Positions 37,048 through 45,800 of a stretch of DNA of 64,000 bases are shown here, in pieces. Each line of letters opens with the position of its first letter. Position 1 is the stretch's first letter. Under the pieces are notes generated by a model. It was given only the letters and a program-made list of their open reading frames with translations, made no database searches and was not told where the DNA came from. This DNA is from Pseudomonas sp. B21-015 (GTDB lineage Bacteria; Pseudomonadota; Gammaproteobacteria; Pseudomonadales; Pseudomonadaceae): NCBI RefSeq assembly GCF_024749285.1, contig NZ_CP087196.1:434001-498000 (forward strand). The letters are read 5' to 3'. A program made the position numbers and the translations under genes.

Positions 37048-37060
37048 GGGTTTGCGGTGG

Positions 37061-37960
37061 TCAGTTACTGGAGAGCCTGTCCCCGCGCGCAAACCTCCAG
37101 GTGCGGATGATTTCCAGGCGGTCGATGTCTGACAGATCCCCGGTAAACGGTGCAAACGGTGCCGCGAGCCTTACGATGCGCTGCGCCGCCTGGTCCAGCA
37201 GCGGCTGGCCGGACGATTCCAGCACCAACACTTCATACAGCGAGCCGTCGCGGTTGATCGAGACCATCAGGCGCAAATTGCCGTAAATCTGTTTGCGCCG
37301 GGCCTCGTCGGGGTAGTTGAGGTTGCCGATGCGCTCGACCTTCTTGCGCCATTCGTCCTTGTACCAGGCACCTTTGTCGCGCATGGTCGACGCGGCGCTC
37401 AGGCGGTGGATGCGCGGGCGCTTGGCGTACAGCTGTTGTTCGTTGGCCAGTTCCGCTTCCAGGCTGGCGATGTCGCTGGACAGCTGCGAGCTGTCGAAGG
37501 TCGGCGCCTCGACCTTGGGCTTGGTCTCGGTCTTGACCTCTACCTGCTTGGTCGCGGCTTTTTTCGGCTTCGGCGCGACAGTCGTCACGGCGGCCTTGGG
37601 CGCGGCTTCCTGCACTTGGGGCTTGGCGGTTGGCGGTGGAGTGACCGTCTGCACCTTGTTGTCCTGGAAGGGCGCGACCTCGGTGGTCTTGGGTATCGCC
37701 TTTTTATCCAGGGTGCCACTGCCTTGCTGATTCTCTTGGGCGAGGAAATCGGCTTTCTTGGGCTTGGTTTCGCTTTTGAAGGTGGCGAGGGTGATTTCCA
37801 GGGTTTTGCTGATTTGCTTGGGTTCAACCATGGTGAACCCGACGCCCAACAGCAAGGCCAGGTGAATCAGCGCCGCGAGAAACAGGGTAAAACCGAGGCG
37901 ATCGGCCGGGCGCACGCCACGATGGGCGAGTTCAGCGGGCAGATCGGACGGGAGTGTCAT
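37061..37960 (-). CDS. tonB: TonB-family energy transducer (TonB3-like)
   Basis: A 299-residue protein with an N-terminal membrane anchor (FTLFLAALIHLALLLGVGF), a Pro/Lys-rich periplasmic linker, and a C-terminal TonB domain (YPDEARRKQIYGNLRLMVSI, ending in RLEIIRTWRFARGDRL). The place between gshB and yqgE is that of TonB3 in P. aeruginosa, which affects twitching motility and not iron uptake. No exbB or exbD is adjacent. Start MTLPSDL at 37960 was chosen because upstream residues show no homology. Confidence 0.88.
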   Translation of the reverse strand: MTLPSDLPAELAHRGVRPADRLGFTLFLAALIHLALLLGVGFTMVEPKQISKTLEITLATFKSETKPKKADFLAQENQQGSGTLDKKAIPKTTEVAPFQDNKVQTVTPPPTAKPQVQEAAPKAAVTTVAPKPKKAATKQVEVKTETKPKVEAPTFDSSQLSSDIASLEAELANEQQLYAKRPRIHRLSAASTMRDKGAWYKDEWRKKVERIGNLNYPDEARRKQIYGNLRLMVSINRDGSLYEVLVLESSGQPLLDQAAQRIVRLAAPFAPFTGDLSDIDRLEIIRTWRFARGDRLSSN

Positions 37961-38037
37961 GACAAGAAAACCAACATCGCGTTTTTTACAGGCCGGGGAT
38001 GATAACGCAATGTTGGTTGTTTCTTGGCTGTTCTCTA

Positions 38038-38991
38038 TCAACGAGCCTTGAGCTTCTGATCGATGGCATCCATCAGCAAGCCGCCGATGTCGGTGCCGAA
38101 CGCGTTATCGATCTCGCGAATGCAGGTCGGGCTGGTGACGTTGATTTCAGTCAGGTGCTCACCGATCACGTCGAGACCGACGAACAGCAGGCCTTTCTCG
38201 CGCAGGGTCGGGCCGACTTGTGCGGCGATCCAGCGATCCTTGTCGGTCAACGGTCGGGCTTCGCCACGGCCGCCGGCGGCGAGGTTGCCACGGGTTTCGC
38301 CTGCGGCCGGAATCCGTGCCAGGCAGTAATCCACAGGCTCGCCGTCGATCATCAGGATGCGCTTGTCGCCATCGACGATCGCTGGCAGGTAGCCCTGGAT
38401 CATGATCTGTTGCTTGCCATGCAGGGTCAGGGTTTCGAGGATCACCGACAGGTTCGGGTGGCCAGCGGTGTGACGGAAGATCGACGAACCGCCCATGCCG
38501 TCCAACGGCTTGAGGATCACGTCGCCGTGATGGTCGGCGAATTCACGCAACACATCCGGGCGACGGCTGACGATGGTCGGCGGCGTGCACTGCGGGAACA
38601 GCGTGGCGAACAGCTTCTCGTTGCAGTCACGCAGGCTTTGCGGTTTGTTGACCACCAGCACGCCGGCGCGCTCGGCCTGCTCCAGCAGGTAAGTGGAGTA
38701 GACGAACTCCATGTCGAACGGCGGATCCTTGCGCATCAGGATCACGTCCAGGTCGCTCAGCAGTGCGTCGGATTCGGCGCCCAGTTCGAACCACTTTTCC
38801 GGGTTGGCGAACACCTTCAGCGGACGCATCCGCGCGCGAGCTTCGCCTTCGGCCTGATACAAATCACGCTGTTCCATATAGAACAGTTCCCAGCCACGCT
38901 TTTGCGCGGCCAGCAGCATGGCCAGCGAGCTATCCTTTTTATAGGAGATGCTGGCGATAGGATCCATGACAATCCCGACGCGAACGCTCAT
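38038..38991 (-). CDS. gshB: Glutathione synthetase GshB
   Basis: GshB joins gamma-glutamylcysteine and glycine with ATP. The 317-residue ATP-grasp protein shows VGIVMDPIASISYKKDSSLAML at the N-terminus, then the ATP-binding VILKPLDGMGGSSIF and the C-terminal NVTSPTCIREID. The start MSVRVGIVMD at 38991 gives normal length. It is divergent from pilG over 233 bp. Confidence 0.96.
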   Translation of the reverse strand: MSVRVGIVMDPIASISYKKDSSLAMLLAAQKRGWELFYMEQRDLYQAEGEARARMRPLKVFANPEKWFELGAESDALLSDLDVILMRKDPPFDMEFVYSTYLLEQAERAGVLVVNKPQSLRDCNEKLFATLFPQCTPPTIVSRRPDVLREFADHHGDVILKPLDGMGGSSIFRHTAGHPNLSVILETLTLHGKQQIMIQGYLPAIVDGDKRILMIDGEPVDYCLARIPAAGETRGNLAAGGRGEARPLTDKDRWIAAQVGPTLREKGLLFVGLDVIGEHLTEINVTSPTCIREIDNAFGTDIGGLLMDAIDQKLKAR

Positions 38992-39224
38992 GGGGTTTTC
39001 CTCGAAATTGGGGTGGAAAGTGCGATGAAAAAGTGGCGTCAGAGTGGCGCCGAGTGGGTTCCCGGTCAAGGAAAAACCACTGCAAAGGCCACCCGATAGA
39101 TTGGATGGGGAGACTGTGCTAAAAAGGCTGCCATGTCGTGCCGGCCCTTGAACATCAAGGGTTTCGAGCTGCCGATGAGCGGCAAACCGACAAATTGATT
39201 CACAAAGGCGACGGTAGAGCCACT

Positions 39225-39629
39225 ATGGAACAGCATTCCAGCGCCTTGAAGGTCATGGTGATCGACGATTCGAAAACGATTCGTCGCACCGCCGAAACGC
39301 TGTTGAAAAATGTGGGCTGTGAAGTCATCACTGCAATCGATGGTTTCGATGCCCTGGCCAAGATTGCCGACAATCACCCCGGCATCATCTTTGTCGACAT
39401 CATGATGCCGCGTCTGGATGGTTATCAGACCTGCGCTTTAATCAAGAACAACAGTGCGTTCAAGTCCACGCCAGTGATTATGCTGTCGTCCAAGGACGGG
39501 TTGTTCGACAAGGCCAAGGGTCGGATCGTCGGTTCCGACCAGTTTTTGACCAAGCCTTTCAGCAAGGAAGAACTGCTGAACGCGATTCAGGCCCACGTAC
39601 CGGGCTTCGCCGCCGTTTCGCCGCAGTAG
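39225..39629 (+). CDS. pilG: Twitching motility response regulator PilG
   Basis: A 134-residue single-domain CheY-like receiver. It opens LKVMVIDDSKTIRRTAETLL, has the phospho-acceptor Asp in FVDIMMPRLDGYQT and the conserved Lys in QFLTKPFS. It relays the ChpA signal to promote pilus extension and cAMP production. The start MEQHSSALKV at 39225 matches family length. It is the first gene of the pilGHIJ-chpAC cluster. Confidence 0.96.
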   Translation: MEQHSSALKVMVIDDSKTIRRTAETLLKNVGCEVITAIDGFDALAKIADNHPGIIFVDIMMPRLDGYQTCALIKNNSAFKSTPVIMLSSKDGLFDKAKGRIVGSDQFLTKPFSKEELLNAIQAHVPGFAAVSPQ

Positions 39630-39686
39630 GACACGCACAGTGACGCTCGGCCATGGGGCCTGGTGTCGACAAGAATGGGGAAGACC

Positions 39687-40052
39687 ATGGCACGTATTCT
39701 GATCGTCGATGACTCGCCGACTGAAATGTACAAACTGACCGGCATGCTCGAAAAGCACGGTCATGAGGTGTTGAAAGCCGAAAACGGCGCCGACGGCGTG
39801 GCCCTGGCCCGTCAGGAAAAACCCGACGCGGTGCTGATGGACATCGTCATGCCCGGCCTCAACGGTTTCCAGGCAACCCGTCAGCTGACCAAAGACCCGG
39901 AAACCGGGCGCATTCCGGTGATCATCATCACCACCAAGGATCAGGAAACCGACAAAGTCTGGGGTACGCGCCAAGGCGCCAAGGACTACCTGACCAAGCC
40001 GGTCGACGAAGACACCCTGATCAAGACCCTGAACAACGTGCTGGCCGGTTGA
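39687..40052 (+). CDS. pilH: Twitching motility response regulator PilH
   Basis: A 121-residue CheY-like receiver with MARILIVDDSPTEMYKLTGM, the phospho-acceptor Asp in VLMDIVMPGLNGF and DYLTKPVDE. It is the second receiver of the Chp system, usually acting on pilus retraction or as a phosphate sink. It begins 57 bp after pilG. Confidence 0.96.
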   Translation: MARILIVDDSPTEMYKLTGMLEKHGHEVLKAENGADGVALARQEKPDAVLMDIVMPGLNGFQATRQLTKDPETGRIPVIIITTKDQETDKVWGTRQGAKDYLTKPVDEDTLIKTLNNVLAG

Positions 40053-40062
40053 TCGCCTAGCC

Positions 40063-40617
40063 ATGACCGAGTCGCTGACGGCCTTCGAACTGCTGCTGCA
40101 GATTGACCGGCGCTGTCGTCTGCTGGCGGCGGACCTGCCGTCCCAGCCGGCTCGCCAGGACAGTTGGAGCGGCATCGGCTTTCGCTTGGGCGAGCATTGG
40201 TACGTTGCGCCCATGGGCGAAGTCAGCGAAGTCCTGCACGAACCGCGGGTTACCCAATTGCCGGGGGTCAAACCCTGGGTCAAGGGTGTGGCGAACCTGC
40301 GCGGGCGACTGCTGCCGATCATGGATTTGTGTGGCTTCTTTTATGGTTATGGGCTCGGTCATGAGCTATCGGCCCTGCGCAAGCAGCGGCGGATATTGGT
40401 GGTGGAGCACAAAGACGTGTTTGCCGGGTTGATGGTCGATGAGATTTTCGGCTTGCAACATTTTGCCCAGAACAGTCTGGAATCGGTGCCCATGGACGAG
40501 CTGCTGGGCCCGATCGCGCCGTTCGTCAAAGGCCGGTTTCAGCGTGAACAGAGTTGGCAGGTATTCAGCCCGTTTGCGTTGGTGCAATCGCAAGGTGTCA
40601 TGAACGTAGCCGCATAA
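40063..40617 (+). CDS. pilI: CheW-like adaptor PilI
   Basis: A 184-residue CheW-domain protein (GIGFRLGEHWYVAPMGEVSEV, GVANLRGRLLPIMDL, LMVDEIFGLQHF) that links PilJ to the kinase ChpA. It begins 10 bp after pilH. A REP doublet starts directly at its stop codon and separates it from pilJ. Confidence 0.95.
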   Translation: MTESLTAFELLLQIDRRCRLLAADLPSQPARQDSWSGIGFRLGEHWYVAPMGEVSEVLHEPRVTQLPGVKPWVKGVANLRGRLLPIMDLCGFFYGYGLGHELSALRKQRRILVVEHKDVFAGLMVDEIFGLQHFAQNSLESVPMDELLGPIAPFVKGRFQREQSWQVFSPFALVQSQGVMNVAA

Positions 40618-40713
40618 CCCTGTGGGAGCGGGCTTGCCCGCGATAGCGGTGTGTCAGGTTCAACAGGTGTCGACTGACACGCCCTCATCGCGGGCAAGCC
40701 CGCTCCCACAGGG
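40618..40713. repeat. REP doublet inside the pil/chp cluster
   Basis: CCCTGTGGGAGCGGGCTTGC and the inverse AAGCCCGCTCCCACAGGG flank about 45 bp, starting at the pilI stop codon. Its place between the adaptor and receptor genes could limit read-through into pilJ. Confidence 0.88.
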
Positions 40714-40758
40714 TTTCTGGCGGGTCTCACAAGGGTGTTGGTTAACAGGCGAGGACCG

Positions 40759-42816
40759 ATGATAAAAGCTAAAACAGGCAAGCCAGAAGGGTCGCGCAGC
40801 CGGTCGCAGATCATCGTGCTGTTCATCGCGCTGATTGTCTTCATCATGTTGCTGTTCGCCAACTTCGCTTACCTCAACACCCAGGCGACGTACGACAAGC
40901 AGTACATCGGCCATGCCGGTGAGCTGCGCGTGCTATCCCAGCGCATTGCCAAGAACGCCACCGAAGCCGCCGCCGGCAAGGCCGCGGCGTTCAAGTTGCT
41001 CAGCGATGCACGCAACGACTTCGCCCAGCGTTGGGGCTATCTGAAGAAAGGCGATCCTTCCACGGGCCTGCCGCCGGCACCGTCGGTAGTGCGCCCGGAA
41101 ATGCGCGCCGTGCAGCTGGATTGGGAGCGCCTGCTGAAAAACACCGACGCCATCCTCTCCAGCGAACAAACCGTGCTGTCCTTGCATCAAGTCGCCGCGA
41201 CGCTGGCCGAAACCGTGCCGCAGTTGCAGGTCGAGTATGAAAAGGTCGTCGAAACCCTCCTGCAACGTGGCGCCCCAGCCGCTCAGGTGGTGATGGCTCA
41301 GCGTCAGTCGTTGCTGGCCGAGCGGATTCTCGGCGCGGTAAATACCGTGTTGTCCGGCGACGAAAGCTCGCAGCAGGCGGCCGACGCTTTTGGTCGCGAC
41401 GCGGCGCGTTTCGGTCAGGTGCTCAACGGCATGCTTCAGGGCAACCCGGCGTTGAAAATCAGCCAGGTCGAAGACCGCGATGCGCGCGCCCGGTTGACCG
41501 AAATTTCCGAATTGTTTGAATTCGTGTCGGGTTCGGTGGATGAAATCCTCGAAACCTCGCCGCAGCTGCTCAAGGTCCGTGAATCGGCCACCAACATATT
41601 TACCCTGTCGCAAACCCTGCTTGATGAAGCCTCGCACCTGGCCAGCCGTTTCGAAAACCTCGCCGGCGGGCGTAACACCGACACCATCGGCGGCTACGTG
41701 CTGGGCTTGCTCGCATTGATGTCGATCATCCTCATCGGCCTGGTGATGGTGCGCGAAACCAACCGTCAGCTGCGTGAAACCGCTGAGAAGAACGAGCGCA
41801 ACCAGAACGCGATCATGCGCTTGCTGGATGAAATCGAAGATCTGGCCGATGGCGACCTGACCGTGACCGCCTCGGTGACTGAAGACTTCACCGGGACCAT
41901 CGCCGACTCGATCAACTATTCCGTGGACCAATTGCGCGATCTGGTGGCGACCATCAACCTCACCGCCGGCCAGGTCGCCGCCGCCGTGCAGGAAACCCAG
42001 GCCACCGCCATGCACCTGGCCCAGGCCTCGGAGCATCAGGCCCAGCAGATTTCCGAAGCTTCTACGGCCATCAACGACATGGCCCAGTCCATCGATCAGG
42101 TCTCGGCCAACGCCGCCGAATCCTCGGCGGTGGCCGAACGCTCGGTGGAAATCGCCAACAAGGGCAACGAGGTGGTGCATAACACCATCAACGGCATGGA
42201 CAATATTCGCGAGCAGATCCAGGACACCGCCAAGCGTATCAAACGCCTTGGTGAGTCTTCCCAGGAAATCGGCGACATTGTCAGCCTGATCGATGACATT
42301 GCCGATCAGACCAACATCCTCGCCCTCAACGCGGCGATTCAGGCGTCCATGGCCGGTGACGCCGGGCGCGGTTTTGCGGTGGTGGCCGACGAAGTACAGC
42401 GCCTGGCCGAACGTTCGTCCGCGGCGACCCGGCAGATCGAAACCCTGGTGCGGGCGATTCAGACCGACACCAACGAAGCGGTGATTTCCATGGAGCAGAC
42501 CACCACCGAAGTGGTGCGCGGCGCGCGTCTGGCGCAGGATGCCGGGGTGGCCCTGGAAGAAATCGAAGGCGTATCGAAGACCCTCGCGGCGCTGATCCAG
42601 AGTATTTCCAACGCCGCGCAGCAGCAGACTTCGTCGGCCGGCCAGATCTCCCTGACGATGAACGTGATCCAGCAGATCACCACGCAGACCTCGTCCGGTT
42701 CCACTGCTACCGCCGAGAGCATTGGCAACCTGGCGAAAATGGCCAGCCAGTTGCGGCGTTCGGTGTCTGGTTTCACCTTGCCGACCAAGCCTGTGCAGGC
42801 TGCGGACAACGCTTGA
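40759..42816 (+). CDS. pilJ: Type IV pilus methyl-accepting chemoreceptor PilJ
   Basis: A 685-residue receptor. A first membrane helix (17-40, [19 protein letters not shown]) precedes a periplasmic domain with two PilJ-type helical modules. A second membrane helix lies at about 310-331 ([20 protein letters not shown]), then a HAMP domain and the signalling domain with the hairpin tip [20 protein letters not shown]. It senses pilus-surface signals and feeds ChpA through PilI. Start [11 protein letters not shown] at 40759 follows GGCGAGGACC. Confidence 0.95.
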   Translation: MIKAKTGKPEGSRSRSQIIVLFIALIVFIMLLFANFAYLNTQATYDKQYIGHAGELRVLSQRIAKNATEAAAGKAAAFKLLSDARNDFAQRWGYLKKGDPSTGLPPAPSVVRPEMRAVQLDWERLLKNTDAILSSEQTVLSLHQVAATLAETVPQLQVEYEKVVETLLQRGAPAAQVVMAQRQSLLAERILGAVNTVLSGDESSQQAADAFGRDAARFGQVLNGMLQGNPALKISQVEDRDARARLTEISELFEFVSGSVDEILETSPQLLKVRESATNIFTLSQTLLDEASHLASRFENLAGGRNTDTIGGYVLGLLALMSIILIGLVMVRETNRQLRETAEKNERNQNAIMRLLDEIEDLADGDLTVTASVTEDFTGTIADSINYSVDQLRDLVATINLTAGQVAAAVQETQATAMHLAQASEHQAQQISEASTAINDMAQSIDQVSANAAESSAVAERSVEIANKGNEVVHNTINGMDNIREQIQDTAKRIKRLGESSQEIGDIVSLIDDIADQTNILALNAAIQASMAGDAGRGFAVVADEVQRLAERSSAATRQIETLVRAIQTDTNEAVISMEQTTTEVVRGARLAQDAGVALEEIEGVSKTLAALIQSISNAAQQQTSSAGQISLTMNVIQQITTQTSSGSTATAESIGNLAKMASQLRRSVSGFTLPTKPVQAADNA

Positions 42817-42852
42817 ACCGCCTCAGGGCGTATGCATTTGATTGGAGTAGTT

Positions 42853-45800
42853 ATGGGTGATCGGCACGACTATGTGGCCCTCGAGTGGGTCAAAGGCGAG
42901 ATTGCCGAAACGCTGAAGCAGGCTCATCAGGCGATCGAAACCCTGATCGACGACCCGCAGGCGACGCACGCCCTGAGTGAGTGCCTGGCCTGTGTCCATC
43001 AGGTTCACGGCAGTTTGCAGATGGTCGAATTCTACGGCGCGGCGCTGCTCGCCGAAGAGATCGAGCAGTTGACCAGCGCCTTGCAGCACAACCGTGTCAG
43101 CCATCGTGACGAGGCGCTCCATCTCTTGCTCCAGGCCCTGGGGCAATTGCCGACTTACCTGGACCGGGTGCAAGGCGCCCGTCGTGACTTGCCGCTGGTG
43201 GTGTTGCCGTTGATCAACGACCTGCGCAGCGCCCGCGGCGAAAGCCTGTTGTCGGAAACCAGCCTGTTCAGCCCGCAACTGCCGGACCTGCCGCCCCTGA
43301 GCCAAGAAGCCCTGGCGCTGCTGGAACCGTCCGACTTGCCGAATGTGCTGCGCAAGTTGCGGCAAATGTTGCAGATGGCGCTGGTCGGCTTGCTGCGCGA
43401 GCAGGATGACGAAACCCACTTCGGTTATCTGGCCAGGGTTTTTACCCGTCTCGAAGGGCTGTGCGCCAATGCACCCCTGAGCCCGTTGTGGCAGGCCGCT
43501 TCGGCGCTGGTCGAAGGCATGCGCCATGGCGCGATCGCCAATAGCCCAGCGTTGCGCAGCCTGTTCAAGGACGCCGACAAAGAGCTCAAGCGTTGGCTCG
43601 AGCAAGGCATGTCCGCCATCAATCAACCGGCACCGCCAGAGCTGCTCAGGAGTTTGTTGTTCTATATTGCCAAGGCCGAACACCCCACCGGGCAGATGCT
43701 GACCATGAAAGATCGCTACTCACTGGACGACGCGCTACCCGACAGCGCGATGGTCGACGAAGAACGGGCACGGCTGGCCGGCCCTGACCGCGACGCCATG
43801 CGTTCGGTATTGGCGGCGCTGTGCGAAGAGCTGGTGCGGGTCAAGGAACGCCTGGACCTGTTCGTGCGCAGCGACCGTCAGCACACCTCGGACCTCGAAA
43901 GCCTGCTGGCACCTCTGCGGCAAATCGCCGACACCCTGGCGGTGCTCGGTTTCGGCCAGCCGCGCAAGGTCATCATCGATCAACTGGCGGTGGTGCTGAG
44001 CCTCGCCCAGGGCCAGCGCGAACCCAACGACGCGACCCTCATGGACGTCGCCGGGGCCTTGCTCTACGTCGAAGCGACCCTGGCCGGCATGGTCGGTACC
44101 GTAGAGCCGGAAAGCCAGGAAGACAGCCGTCTGCCGACCACCGACCTGACGCAGATCCACCAGATCGTGATCAAGGAATCGCGCATCTGCCTGCAACAGG
44201 CCAAAGACATGATCGTCGACTACATCGACGCCGACTGGGACCGTCAGTATTTGCAACCCTTGCCAGCGTTGCTGACCCAAGTGCGCGGTGCACTGGCGAT
44301 GATACCGTTGGCCCGCGCGGCGAGCCTGGTCGAGGCCTGCAACGGTTTCATCCGCGAGCATCTATTGGTGGACCCGGGCCAGCCCGGCTGGCAGCAACTG
44401 GACAGCCTGGCCGATGTCGTCACCAGCATCGAGTATTACCTGGAGCGCCTCAGCGACGACCCCGAAGCGCCCGGAGAACAACTGCTCGACGTCGCGGAAA
44501 AGGGCCTGGCCTCACTCGGTTTTTTCCCCAGCGAACAGCACGTGCCAATGCTTGAAGATGTGCTCAGCCCCAATGAAGCCCTGGTCATGCAGGACATGCA
44601 GGAACTCGACGACCCCGAAACCGTTCAGTCTCTGGCCGATGTGTTGGCCAGCCCGGTGTCGTCCGTCAACCCGCCAGCTCTGACCACGCCGGGCAGCCTG
44701 TTGCCGCCGCCCGCCGGTGAAGAACCGGTGGACGATGAGCTACGGGAAGTCTTCCTCGAAGAAACTGACGAAGTGCTGGAAATCCTCCAGGAGTACTTGC
44801 CGCGCTGGTCGGCCAATCCCGACAGCACCTCGGCGCTGAGTGAACTACGTCGCGCCTTCCACACCCTCAAAGGCAGTGGCCGGATGGTCCGTGCGCTGGT
44901 GCTGGGCGAGCTGGTCTGGGCGGTGGAAAACCTGCTCAATCGTGTGCTTGAACACAGCGTTGCACCTGGGCCTGCGGTGCAGCAACTGGTGGGCGATGCG
45001 CTGAAACTGCTGCCGGAACTGGTGGCCGAGTTTGCCGCCAATGCCCAGCGCCAGCGCAACGATGTCGATCAATTGGCCGCCCGTGCCCATGCCCTCGCCA
45101 AGGGCGATGAACCGCTGCCCGATGAGGATGCGCAGGATGTCGCGGCGCTCGATCCTCTGTTGCTGGAGATCTTCCGCAACGAAGCCGAAACCCACTTGAA
45201 CAGCCTCAATCGCTTCCTCGATCAAGCCGCCGAGCATGTGCCGCTTCAGGCCAGTGACGAGTTGCAGCGGGCGTTGCATACGCTCAAGGGCAGCGCCTCG
45301 ATGGCTGGGGTGCTGCCGATTGCCGAGTTGGCGGCGTCGCTGGATGAACTGACCCGGGAATACAAGGCGCACCGGATTACCCTCGATCTGGACGAAGTCG
45401 AATTGCTGCTGGAAGCCGAAGGTTTGTTCCGCCTGGGGCTGCGACAGCTCAAGAGCGACCCGCTGGCCGACATCCCCGGCGCCCGTTCGTTGATCGAACG
45501 CACCCAGGCCTTGCTGGCCGAGCGTCTGCAAAGCCTGTCGAGCGCGCCCAATACGGGGCTGCGGATCAAGCGCGATCCGCAACTGATCAACAACTTCCTC
45601 GCCCAGGGCATGGACATCCTGCTGGATGCCGAAAGCCTGTTGCAGCGCTGGCAGCAGCATCCCGGCGAGCGGCAGGAACTCAGCGCATTGCTGGACGAAC
45701 TGACCACCCTGGGCGAAGGCGCGCATCTGGCCGATCTGCATCCGGTGGATGAACTCTGCGAAGCCTTGCTCGACCTTTATGGCGCGGTGGAAGAAAGCAG

